Below, one piece after another: positions 1 to 6,724 of a stretch of DNA of 9,296 bases (positions are counted from its first letter, which is position 1; every line of letters starts with the position of its first letter). Made by a program: the position numbers and the translations under genes. The stretch lies in contig JBKPSJ010000121.1 of the NCBI GenBank assembly GCA_046765875.1, forward strand, positions 1 to 9,296, read 5' to 3'. The notes under the pieces are model-generated. The model ran no database searches. It was not told the DNA's origin and worked only from the letters and a program-made list of their open reading frames with translations. The stretch is from DASRHY01 sp046765875. Lineage in GTDB: Bacteria; Actinomycetota; Actinomycetes; Propionibacteriales; Kribbellaceae.

Positions 1-51
1 ATCTACACTACGGCGAAGTCGTCGGCAGCGTCAGATGTGTATAAGAGACAG
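1..51. other. Illumina Nextera adapter left on the contig end (not genomic)
   Basis: Bases 1-8 (ATCTACAC) match the 3' end of the Illumina P5 oligonucleotide. Bases 9-18 (TACGGCGAAG) have the place and length of a 10-base i5 index. Bases 19-51 match the 33-base Nextera read-1 transposase adapter, beginning TCGTCGGCAGCGTC and ending AAGAGACAG. Order and spacing are exactly those of a P5-side library end, so this is untrimmed adapter, most likely from reverse reads running through short inserts. Genomic sequence begins at base 52. Translations across this block give the well-known artefact peptides SYTHLTLPTT (minus strand) and MCIRDS (plus strand). No biological function should be assigned here. 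Confidence 0.98.
33..51 (+). other. Tn5 mosaic end within the adapter
   Basis: The 19 bases AGATGTGTATAAGAGACAG are the hyperactive-Tn5 mosaic end used in tagmentation libraries. They abut the insert directly at base 52. With index and P5 sequence attached on the other side, this is a library-preparation remnant and not a resident Tn5-family element. No transposase gene or second end is present in the window. Confidence 0.97.
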
Positions 52-574
52 TTCCGAGGTGGATGAGCATGTTCCCGCCGCGGGCGGTGGTCGCCTCCTC
101 CAGCATCCGGGCGCCGGTCTTCTTGCCGAGGTCACCAGGCAGCTTCTGCTCGGTGGTGACGAACACCAGGTAGACCTCGGCGACCGCGTTGGCCAGCGTC
201 ATCGCCTGCTGTGCCGACGTACCGCGAGCCTTGAACTGGAGTACGTCCGGCGTCGCCGCGGTCACGACGACGCGATCGTGGACCACCTTGGTGGCCAGCG
301 GCGGGTTGAGGTTCTGCCCGGCGCTCTTGAGTACCGGCTCGCTGTTGGCGATGTAGACCTGGGTGTCGATGTTCTGGGTGCCCTGGGTGCTCTGGCTGGC
401 GTTCACCGGCGGCGGTGGCAGCACTACGAGCGAGGTGGCGGTGTGCAGCGGAGGGCGGAGCAGGGCGAAGCCAAGTCCGGCGACCAGGCCGGCGGCGGCG
501 ACGGCGGCGACGGTCCGGCGGCCTCGCCGGATCGCCCGCCACGCGGTCTTGACGTCCAGTTCCTGCGTGCTCAC
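52..574 (-). CDS. Wzz-type polysaccharide co-polymerase / chain-length determinant, 3' end missing at contig edge
   Basis: About 174 genuine residues remain, starting with GTG at 574. After a short basic cytoplasmic N-terminus (KTAWRAIRRGRR, residues 9-20) comes one hydrophobic membrane segment at about 21-40 (alanine, valine, glycine and leucine). An extracytoplasmic stretch follows, with TATSLVVLPPPP (45-56), a Gln/Ser/Thr-rich part, and a mixed alpha/beta region with many alanines (about 93-150). This layout fits the Wzz/YveK-type N-terminal domain of proteins that set chain length or help export capsule and exopolysaccharide. The sequence RMLEEATTARGG near the end resembles the stretch just before the second membrane helix in actinobacterial members, so that helix, and any fused or adjacent tyrosine-kinase domain, is probably lost. 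The reading frame continues 13 codons into the adapter; those residues are artefact. Family assignment rests on layout and general resemblance, not on a catalytic motif. Confidence 0.8.
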
Positions 575-577
575 AGG

Positions 578-583
578 CCCTCC
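578..583 (-). promoter_or_regulatory. Ribosome binding site of the Wzz-type gene
   Basis: On the minus strand GGAGGG lies three bases before the GTG at 574. It is a strong Shine-Dalgarno match, and no better start is visible nearby in this frame. It supports the GTG start and shows that this gene, unlike the others, has its own free-standing initiation site after a gap. Confidence 0.7.
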
Positions 584-608
584 AAGCGAACGTCGGCAGT
601 CGGACTCG

Positions 609-627
609 CGGTCCCTCGGCGGGACCG
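609..627 (-). repeat. Perfect inverted repeat, 7-bp arms with 5-base loop
   Basis: CGGTCCC (609-615) and GGGACCG (621-627) are perfect reverse complements around TCGGC. In RNA read from the minus strand this would be a very G/C-rich hairpin about 40 bases after the heparinase-like stop codon and about 35 bases before the next start. No run of U follows on either strand, so it is not a classical intrinsic terminator. It could attenuate, stabilise the upstream message or serve as an operator. Function is not shown by the sequence. Confidence 0.5.
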
Positions 628-664
628 ATTGATCAAAAGAGGGCGGAACCGACGATCTGATACA

Positions 665-2665
665 TCAGGACGGTGGGAACCGGAACACCGCGGTCACGGT
701 CGTGGCCGGTTCCAGATGCCCGGTGCCGACCAGGGTGGTGGCCGGCACCTTCTGGCCGAACCGGGCCGAGTACCAGCCGAGCGCCGGCTCGGTCTCGCCG
801 CGGTGGGCGGACCACTCCAGCGCCGCCGGCAGTTCGGCGACCGTGGTGACGGTGCCGTCCTTGGTCTCCCAGCGCAGCAGCGCGACGTTGCCGTTCAGCT
901 CGCACCGGATCTCCGGCCCGAGATGGTAGGCCAGCCGAACGTCCTGCCCGGCGGCACCGTCCAGCCGGTCCTCGACCCTCAGCCTGCGCGCCTTCCGGTC
1001 CAGCACCGCCGTTCGGTGGTGTACTACCGGCTGCTCGCCGGTGTCGTACCCGTCATGCTGTCCGCTCCAGGACGCGATCGGCGCATGCTCGTCGGCGTCG
1101 ACCGCGGTGACCTGACCGGTCGCCTGGCTGGTCCAGAGGAACGGACCACCCGACGCGGACTGGTCCCGGCCGGCCACCTCGAGCGTGTTGTGGCCGATGG
1201 TCGAGCGGAAGTAGTCCCGCCACTGCTGTTCGCCGTGGTACGAGTACGTGCCGGGATCGGCCAATACGTCGACTCCGCCGACCCGTACCTCCAGTGAGAG
1301 CGCATCGGCGTGTGCGTGCGCGGCGATGGACAGGAAGCCGTGCGGGCCGCCGTCGCACCGGCACCAGATCTCCGGCGCCTGGTCGCGCGTACGCAGCAGT
1401 GTGAGCCCGGCGTCGGCGAAGTGCGACGGGCGCCGCGGGGGCCGGCCGGTGGCGATCCGGCGGCCACCCGACAGGGCGCCCGCCACGACGCTCACGGTGT
1501 CGGGCTGCGTGTCCGGCCACCACCGGGCGCGGCCGGTGATCGCGGCGCCGAGCGACAGGAACGCCGACCAGTGGTGCGCGTCCGGCGGGTCGATCACCAG
1601 CACCCGGCCCTCGTCGTCGTCACCCTGCCGCGGCGGCCGGCAGGTCTCGTCGACGATCGCGGCCGCGGCGTCCAGCGTCCGGATCAGCAACCCCCAGGTC
1701 CGCGGGCCGAGCGGGTGCCCGGCCGCGTCCGCCTCGATCGCGGCGAACAGGCCGAGCTCGGAGACGAAGCGGTGGTAGTCGGTGGCCAGCTCGCGGTTGA
1801 TCCCGGAAAGGTATGTGTTCGCATCGAGCTCCCGTTGCAGTAGCAGCGCGGCGTCCGCACGCCACTTCGCACTCTGCGGGAACCACGGGAAGGCGCAGGA
1901 CGCGACGAGCTGGCCGGCTGCTTCGGCGATGACGTGGTTGTTCGCCGACGAGCCGCGGCTGCGGAAGGCGGCGAGGTAGCGCTGGTGCCAGCAGATCTGC
2001 CACAACGCGAGGTCGTTGTCGTCGAACAGCGCGGAGATCCCGGGCCAGCCGTTCAGCAGCCGCCGGATCCAGGCCCAGCTGATCAGCCGGATGCCGGCCT
2101 CGATGCCGCTGGTCCAGTGCACACCGGACAGGTATGGGTTGTCGCGCCACCAGGAGTTCAGGTGCTCGGCGACCCGGTCGGCGTACGCGTCGTCGCCGGT
2201 CAGGTACCAGGCGGAGGCGAGCTGGGTGAGGTGGTGATGCCGGGACAGCTCCCAGACCTGCTTGATGTTCCCGACCTGTTCCTCGGAGCGGTGGTTGATC
2301 CGGAACGCGTACCACCCGGGGTCCGAGCGCCGGCCGGTGACCGGGTCGGTGAACCAGTCCGGCGCGCGCAGGTCGTCGCGATGGACGCCGAGCACCTCCA
2401 AGTGCCCTTCCAGGATCCCGTCGGCGATGGCGATCACCGCCTTGCGGGCCTGCTCGGGCACAAAATCCGCGACACCGCCGGGCAGAACCGCCGTGAACGA
2501 CCGCTCGGCGAGCACGGCGGGCCCGCCGGAGGGGATCCGGCCGGGCTTGACCTGCTTGGACGACCAGCTGGTCCGGCGGACGTGGTCACGCATCCGCCAG
2601 GCCAGCTCGCTCGCCGACATCCGCCGGAGCCGGCGAACGTACCACCCCAGCGACTGCCGGCTCAT
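665..2665 (-). CDS. Heparinase II/III family protein (alginate-lyase-like), no signal peptide
   Basis: The protein has 666 residues. A helical domain (about 1-370) is rich in Trp, Arg and Leu, as in the alpha/alpha-toroid of polysaccharide lyases. It contains SSANNHVIAEAAG (239-251) with the Asn-His pair and ATDYHRF (294-300) with a Tyr, both in the places expected for heparinase II-like catalytic residues. The C-terminal beta-rich heparinase II/III domain (about 410-666) carries HAHADALSLEV (450-460), DPGTYSY (470-476) and GHNTLEV (491-497), the family's His/Asp cluster for catalysis and metal binding. Family members eliminate uronate-containing chains or are uncharacterised parts of polysaccharide loci. 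The basic N-terminus (YVRRLRRM, 9-16) has no hydrophobic core, so the protein looks cytoplasmic or membrane-peripheral. The ATG at 2665 overlaps the preceding stop as ATGA and has GGAG five bases upstream; the open frame further upstream only shadows the preceding gene. Activity and substrate are inferred. Confidence 0.9.
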   Translation of the reverse strand: MSRQSLGWYVRRLRRMSASELAWRMRDHVRRTSWSSKQVKPGRIPSGGPAVLAERSFTAVLPGGVADFVPEQARKAVIAIADGILEGHLEVLGVHRDDLRAPDWFTDPVTGRRSDPGWYAFRINHRSEEQVGNIKQVWELSRHHHLTQLASAWYLTGDDAYADRVAEHLNSWWRDNPYLSGVHWTSGIEAGIRLISWAWIRRLLNGWPGISALFDDNDLALWQICWHQRYLAAFRSRGSSANNHVIAEAAGQLVASCAFPWFPQSAKWRADAALLLQRELDANTYLSGINRELATDYHRFVSELGLFAAIEADAAGHPLGPRTWGLLIRTLDAAAAIVDETCRPPRQGDDDEGRVLVIDPPDAHHWSAFLSLGAAITGRARWWPDTQPDTVSVVAGALSGGRRIATGRPPRRPSHFADAGLTLLRTRDQAPEIWCRCDGGPHGFLSIAAHAHADALSLEVRVGGVDVLADPGTYSYHGEQQWRDYFRSTIGHNTLEVAGRDQSASGGPFLWTSQATGQVTAVDADEHAPIASWSGQHDGYDTGEQPVVHHRTAVLDRKARRLRVEDRLDGAAGQDVRLAYHLGPEIRCELNGNVALLRWETKDGTVTTVAELPAALEWSAHRGETEPALGWYSARFGQKVPATTLVGTGHLEPATTVTAVFRFPPS
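2662..2665 (-). promoter_or_regulatory. ATGA stop/start overlap coupling oxidoreductase and heparinase-like genes
   Basis: The minus strand reads GTATGA: GTA (Val) and TGA end the oxidoreductase, and the ATG in the overlap starts the heparinase-like gene. Such 4-bp overlaps are typical of termination-reinitiation coupling and suggest the two products are made in linked amounts. Confidence 0.75.
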
Positions 2666-4806
2666 ACCCGCTCCGGCCGACCGCTGGCCAGGCTGCGATC
2701 CACCGCGATGGTCGCCAAGGTGGTCGCGATCAGCGACTCGTATCCGATCGGAATCGGCGCGCCGCTGCGCACCGCCTCGACGAACGCGGCAAGTTCGGCG
2801 CGCTGGCCCTTGTCCGGTCCGCCCTTGGCGCGCCTGGTGTTCGGCCGGCGGCCCGACCACAGGGTGGTCCGCTGGAAGTTGTCCAGCCGCGCGCTGCGAC
2901 CGCCCGCCGCGATGTCGATCGTCTCCTTCGGGAACCGGCTGTTCCCGGCGGTGACGTAGCTCAGCGTTCCGATCGAGCCGTTCTCGAACCGCAGGCTGAC
3001 CTGCAGCTCGCCGGGATTGGCGCCGCCGACGGCGTACACCTCGACCGGGTCGCTGCTCAGCCACCAGCTCAGCGTGTCGATGAAGTGGCCGCCCTCGCCG
3101 ACGAACCGGCTGCCCTCGTGCTCGTTGAGGTACCAACTGGTCGAGTCCAGCCGGCCGGCGTTGACCAGATACCGCACCGCGCCGTCGGCGGTCGGGCCGA
3201 ACCGTGACCGCAGGTCGGTCAGCAGCGGTGCGAACCGGCGGTTGAAGCCGACCATCAGCCGGTCGTTCCCGGTCTCTGCGACGGCGTCGACGATTCGCTC
3301 GGTCTGCTCGACGGTCAGCGCCAGCGGTTTCTCGACGAACACCGCCTTGCCGCTGCGCAGCGCACGGCACGCCAGGTCGGCGTGCGAGCTGTGCCGGGTG
3401 ACCACGAACACCGCGTCCACCGAGTCGTCCTCAAGGACGGCGTCGGCGCTGGTCGAGATGGTCTCGAAGCCGAACCGCCGCTGCGCGTTCGCCGCCGACA
3501 GCGACTTGGTGGTGGCGACGTGTGCGAGCACGACGTTGTCGTCCTTGGCCAGGTGCGGCAGCAGCATCGACGAGGCGTAGTTGCCCGCGCCGATGAAGCC
3601 GAACCGCAGCCGGCCGCCCTTCGGTGTCGCGACGGCGGCCTTTCGGGCGGCCTTGACCGGCTCGGTCCCGATGGGCAGCGGTGCCGTCGTCTCGGGGTAC
3701 TCGAACAGGAACCCGACACCGGGGATCGACCCGGAGCTGAGCTGCTGGTACACCTCGGTCGCGTCGGCGATCGGGAACACCCGCGCGACCAGCGAGGACA
3801 GATCGATCTGCTCGCGGGCGATCAGGTCGACGAAGCACTCCAGGTTGCGCCGCTCGGTCCAGCGCACGTACCCGGCCGGGTAGTCCACGCCCTCGAGTTC
3901 GTAGCGGTCGTCGTACCGGCCCGGCCCGTACGACCGGGAGAACCGTACGTCGAGCTCCTTGTCGTAGTACGCGTTCCACGGCAGGTCGAGCTTGGTCTTG
4001 CCGATGTCGACGATCCGGGCCCGGTCGCGGGCCAGCCGGGCGGCCACCTCGACCGGCCCGTTGGTCGGACCGCCAGCGGCCAGCAGCACGTGGTCCGCGC
4101 CCATCCCGAGCGCCCGCTCGATCGCGGCCAGACCGGTCTCGTCCGGTCCCGCGCACAGCAGCGCGCCGGCCTTCTCGGCCATCCGGCAGCGGTCCTCGAC
4201 CACGTCCAGGCCGAACACCCGTACGCCGGCGGCGACCAGCAGCCGTACGCAGAGCTGGCCGACCAGGCCGAGCCCGACGACGACCGCGCTGTCGCCCAGC
4301 TGCACCTCGGAGCGGCGTACGCCGTGCATCGCGATGGCGCCGACGGTGGAGAACGCGGCGTGCTCGGGCGCGACCCCGTCCGGGACCGGTACGCACAGGT
4401 TCAGCGGGATCCAGTTGTACTCGGCATGCAGCGCGAACTCGTTGCCCGCGGCAGCCACCAGCTGGCCGACGTGGAACTCCTCGGCACCGGCACCGACCTC
4501 GGTCACCACGCCGCACAGCGAGTAGCCCAGCGGGGTGTACGAGTCGAGCCGGTTCATCACCTTCTTGTACGTGCTGACCGCGCCCTGCTGGGCCACCGAC
4601 TCGAGCACCTTCTTGACCTGGTCGGGCCGGGCCCGGGCCTTGCCGAGCATCGACATCCTGGCCTCGCCGACCTTCATCAGCTCGGTGCCGGTCGAGATCA
4701 GCGAGTAGAGCGAGCGGACGAGCACCCCGCCGGGGGCACACGCGGGCGGCGGCACGTCGAGCACCGCCAGCTCGCCGGACTTGTAGTTCTGAGCCACTTG
4801 CTTCAT
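2662..4806 (-). CDS. Bi-domain oxidoreductase: MDR (alcohol-dehydrogenase-like) half fused to GFO/IDH/MocA half
   Basis: The 714-residue protein contains two dehydrogenases in one chain. Residues 1 to about 370 form a medium-chain (zinc-ADH-like) module with the NAD motif GLGLVG (178-183) and an acidic residue after the second strand (D201), which favours NAD(H). At the place where catalytic zinc-ADHs carry the Cys ligand it has LISTGTE (36-42), and the structural-zinc cysteine cluster is absent, so it is probably zinc-free. Residues about 400-714 form a GFO/IDH/MocA module with GFIGAGNYA (403-411), the EKP motif (492-494) and GGHFID (572-577). This fusion is a recognised family in capsule, O-antigen and exopolysaccharide loci, often beside a heparinase II/III gene as here. 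I know of no firmly established reaction; oxidation, reduction or epimerisation of a sugar intermediate is inferred. The ATG at 4806 overlaps the asnB-like stop as ATGA. An in-frame start at 4845 would extend into asnB and the extra residues do not look like the family. Confidence 0.9.
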   Translation of the reverse strand: MKQVAQNYKSGELAVLDVPPPACAPGGVLVRSLYSLISTGTELMKVGEARMSMLGKARARPDQVKKVLESVAQQGAVSTYKKVMNRLDSYTPLGYSLCGVVTEVGAGAEEFHVGQLVAAAGNEFALHAEYNWIPLNLCVPVPDGVAPEHAAFSTVGAIAMHGVRRSEVQLGDSAVVVGLGLVGQLCVRLLVAAGVRVFGLDVVEDRCRMAEKAGALLCAGPDETGLAAIERALGMGADHVLLAAGGPTNGPVEVAARLARDRARIVDIGKTKLDLPWNAYYDKELDVRFSRSYGPGRYDDRYELEGVDYPAGYVRWTERRNLECFVDLIAREQIDLSSLVARVFPIADATEVYQQLSSGSIPGVGFLFEYPETTAPLPIGTEPVKAARKAAVATPKGGRLRFGFIGAGNYASSMLLPHLAKDDNVVLAHVATTKSLSAANAQRRFGFETISTSADAVLEDDSVDAVFVVTRHSSHADLACRALRSGKAVFVEKPLALTVEQTERIVDAVAETGNDRLMVGFNRRFAPLLTDLRSRFGPTADGAVRYLVNAGRLDSTSWYLNEHEGSRFVGEGGHFIDTLSWWLSSDPVEVYAVGGANPGELQVSLRFENGSIGTLSYVTAGNSRFPKETIDIAAGGRSARLDNFQRTTLWSGRRPNTRRAKGGPDKGQRAELAAFVEAVRSGAPIPIGYESLIATTLATIAVDRSLASGRPERV
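2671..2674 (-). promoter_or_regulatory. Ribosome binding site of the heparinase-like gene
   Basis: GGAG on the minus strand, five bases before the ATG at 2665, lies inside the last codons of the oxidoreductase gene. It decides the start at 2665 over the in-frame upstream candidates, the furthest of which is at 3370. Confidence 0.6.
4803..4806 (-). promoter_or_regulatory. ATGA overlap coupling asnB-like gene and oxidoreductase, with a TTA codon
   Basis: The minus strand reads TCG TTA TGA: the last sense codon of the AsnB-like gene is TTA, and the ATG of the oxidoreductase lies across it and the stop. The nearest Shine-Dalgarno-like sequence, GGGGGT at about 4819-4824, is 13 or more bases away, which is weak. 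Initiation here therefore probably depends on ribosomes finishing the upstream gene. Confidence 0.75.
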
Positions 4807-6722
4807 AACGAGGTGGTCACCCCCAGGGACCGCATGTGCCGGCACCAGGTCTCGAGCGTCAGGAGTTGCCAGATCTGCTTCGAACGGTCCTCCCGGCCGG
4901 TCCGTTCGTCGTCCACCAGTTGCTTGAGTGCCGGCCTACGCAGGAAGCCGCTTGCCACCAGCTCGCCGTTGATTAGTACGTCGTCGACGAGCTCGCGTAG
5001 CTCGTTGCCCACCCAGGCCCGCAGCGGAACGCTGAACGAAGCCTTCGGCCGGTGGATGATCTCCTTGGGCAGCCAGGCCTCGGCCGCCTTCTTGAGCGCG
5101 AGCTTGCCCTGTGTTCTCGGCCCGTGCCGGTGGATCTTGTCCGCGCCGCGGATCGAGAACGCCGCCTTGACCACCTCGGGATCGACGAACGGCACCCGCA
5201 CCTCGGTCGAGGCGGCCATGCTCGCCCGGTCGGTGTAGGTCAGGTTGAGCCCGGGCAGGAACATCCGCGTGTCGGCCAAGCACATCCGGTTCACGTGGTC
5301 CGGCAGTTTCGTGTCGTGATAGATCGCGCTGTGCTCGGCCAGTAGCTTGCCGACGTACGGGCTCAGGTCCGGGTCGAGCAGACCGGTCAGCTCGTCACCG
5401 TCGTACATGGTGTAGCTGCGCCGGAACGCAGCCTCCTCGTCGAGCTCGGCGAAGGTGAGGAACCGCTTGGCCCAGCGCACGTACCTCAGACCGCGGCCGC
5501 CCGCGGTGACCGGCATCATGCCGACCGCGCGGTCGATGCCGGCGCGCACCGGTCCGGGCACCCGCTGGTAGTTGGCGGCCATGACGCAGGCGAGGTGCTT
5601 GCGGTAGCCGCCGAACAACTCGTCGGCACCCATCCCGGACAGCAGCACCTTGACGCCGGCCGCGCGGGCCGCGTCGCAGATCAGCAGGACGTTGATCGCC
5701 GCCGGGTCGCCGATCGGCTCGTCGAGGATGTCGACGATCCGGGGCAAAAGCTCTGACACCTCCGGCGCGATCTCGATCTCGTGCAGCTTGATCCCGAAGT
5801 GCCGCGCGACCCTCCTCGCGTAGATCGCGTCGTCCGGCATCGCCTCGAGCTTGTGGTCCTCGGGCCGGAACGTGATCGTGTACGCGTCGACGGCGGGGTC
5901 GGCCCGCTTGGCGAGCACGGTGATGAGGCTGGAATCCAGCCCGCCGGACAGGAACGTCGACACACCGACGTCGGCGACCATGTGCGCGACGACCGAGTCC
6001 TCGATCACCGCACGCAGGTCCGCCGGCGGCCCGGCCGCGGCCTCGGCGGCGACCTCCTCGACCTTCCAGTACGCCGTCTGCCGGCTGGTGCCGTCCGGGC
6101 GGAACTCTGCCCACGACCCGGCCGGCAGCTTCTCCACCCCCTCGATCGCGCAGCGCTGCTCGGGCAGCCAGTAGTACAGCATCGAGGCGATCAGGCCGCC
6201 CGGATCGGTACGCAGCTCCGGCCCGACCGCGCCGACCAGCGCCTTCAGCTCGGAGGCGAACACCACACCGCCCTGGCGGCGCAGGAAGTACAGCGGCTTG
6301 ATCCCGAGCGGGTCGCGGGCCAGCACCAGGCTGCCGTCGCGCTCGTCGAGCAGGGCGAAGGCGAACATGCCGCGGAACCTCCGCAGCGAGTCCGGGCCCC
6401 AGCGCCGCCAGGCCTCGAGCACGACCTCGGTGTCGGAGTCGGTGACCCAGCGCTGGTCGCCGAGCTCGGCACGGAGTTGCTTGTAGTTGTACAGCTCGCC
6501 GTTGTAGACGATCGTCAGGCCCTGCTTGGTGAACGGCTGGTTCGACGCCTCGGACAGGTCGATGATCGACAGCCGGCGGTGCACCAGGAACGTGCTGACG
6601 CGCTCGTTCTCCGTGCAGTGCACCCCGCTGGCGTCCGGGCCGCGGTGCGCGATCCGCTCGGTCATCGTCAACGCGAGCGCCTTGCCGTCGGACTGCTGGT
6701 AGCACCCGGCGATACCACACAC
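4803..6722 (-). CDS. asnB: AsnB-type glutamine-dependent asparagine synthase-like amidotransferase
   Basis: The 639-residue protein has the full class-II glutamine amidotransferase domain. C2 directly follows the initiator and is the nucleophile; also visible are RGPD (27-30), R49, NGELYNY (74-80), SDTE (96-99) and FASELKAL (155-162). The ATP-pyrophosphatase synthetase domain shows SGGLDSS (259-265, the P-loop-like motif), DEPIGDPAAIN (334-344), SGMGADELFGGY (362-373), DRASMAASTEVRVPFVD (498-514) and GKLALKKA (539-546). All key residues look intact. The family moves ammonia from glutamine through a tunnel to an acyl-adenylate. In house-keeping enzymes the acceptor is aspartate; in polysaccharide and moenomycin-type loci AsnB homologues amidate uronic acids. 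Placed between a glycosyltransferase and an oxidoreductase and next to an AlgD-like uronate maker, this copy more likely serves the polysaccharide, but that is inference. The GTG at 6722 is fixed by the need for Cys at position 2. It begins two bases after the glycosyltransferase stop. Confidence 0.92.
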   Translation of the reverse strand: MCGIAGCYQQSDGKALALTMTERIAHRGPDASGVHCTENERVSTFLVHRRLSIIDLSEASNQPFTKQGLTIVYNGELYNYKQLRAELGDQRWVTDSDTEVVLEAWRRWGPDSLRRFRGMFAFALLDERDGSLVLARDPLGIKPLYFLRRQGGVVFASELKALVGAVGPELRTDPGGLIASMLYYWLPEQRCAIEGVEKLPAGSWAEFRPDGTSRQTAYWKVEEVAAEAAAGPPADLRAVIEDSVVAHMVADVGVSTFLSGGLDSSLITVLAKRADPAVDAYTITFRPEDHKLEAMPDDAIYARRVARHFGIKLHEIEIAPEVSELLPRIVDILDEPIGDPAAINVLLICDAARAAGVKVLLSGMGADELFGGYRKHLACVMAANYQRVPGPVRAGIDRAVGMMPVTAGGRGLRYVRWAKRFLTFAELDEEAAFRRSYTMYDGDELTGLLDPDLSPYVGKLLAEHSAIYHDTKLPDHVNRMCLADTRMFLPGLNLTYTDRASMAASTEVRVPFVDPEVVKAAFSIRGADKIHRHGPRTQGKLALKKAAEAWLPKEIIHRPKASFSVPLRAWVGNELRELVDDVLINGELVASGFLRRPALKQLVDDERTGREDRSKQIWQLLTLETWCRHMRSLGVTTSL

Positions 6723-6724
6723 GG

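Larger units (their letters stand above)
575..664. other. 90-bp intergenic gap, the only one between genes in the window
   Basis: The gap separates the stop codon of the heparinase-like gene from the GTG of the Wzz-type gene. It holds a perfect 7-bp inverted repeat (609-627), an 8-bp palindrome TTGATCAA (629-636) and the Shine-Dalgarno sequence described separately. The short A/T-richer patch at about 628-640 stands out in this G/C-rich DNA. I see no convincing -35/-10 pair on the minus strand and no T-run, so whether a promoter, a terminator or only a processing site lies here is open. Confidence 0.5.

Noticed and set aside
33..51. Tn5 end as evidence of a mobile element
   Set aside because: It is attached to P5 and index sequence and has no transposase or partner end, so it is a tagmentation remnant.
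52..574. Biological truncation (pseudogene) of the Wzz-type gene
   Set aside because: The break coincides exactly with the adapter border. It is a contig edge, and the frame is open up to that point.
609..627. Intrinsic terminator after the heparinase-like gene
   Set aside because: The stem is good but neither strand has a T-run after it, so the terminator call is not supported and it is listed only as an inverted repeat.
35..1297. Plus-strand open frame starting MCIRDS
   Set aside because: The start lies in the adapter and MCIRDS is a known adapter translation. The rest is antisense to the Wzz-type and heparinase-like genes and shows no motif.
2666..3370. N-terminal extension of the heparinase-like protein to a start at 3370
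   Set aside because: The extra 235 residues are Arg/Ala-rich shadow sequence overlapping the GFO/IDH half of the oxidoreductase. The ATG at 2665 has GGAG and an ATGA overlap.
3382..5238. Plus-strand open frame of 618 codons opposite the oxidoreductase and AsnB-like genes
   Set aside because: It is antisense to two well-supported genes, and its translation is dominated by Arg, Gly, Asp, His, Val and Gln, as expected of a G/C-rich shadow frame. No family motif is visible and it spans the junction of two genes.
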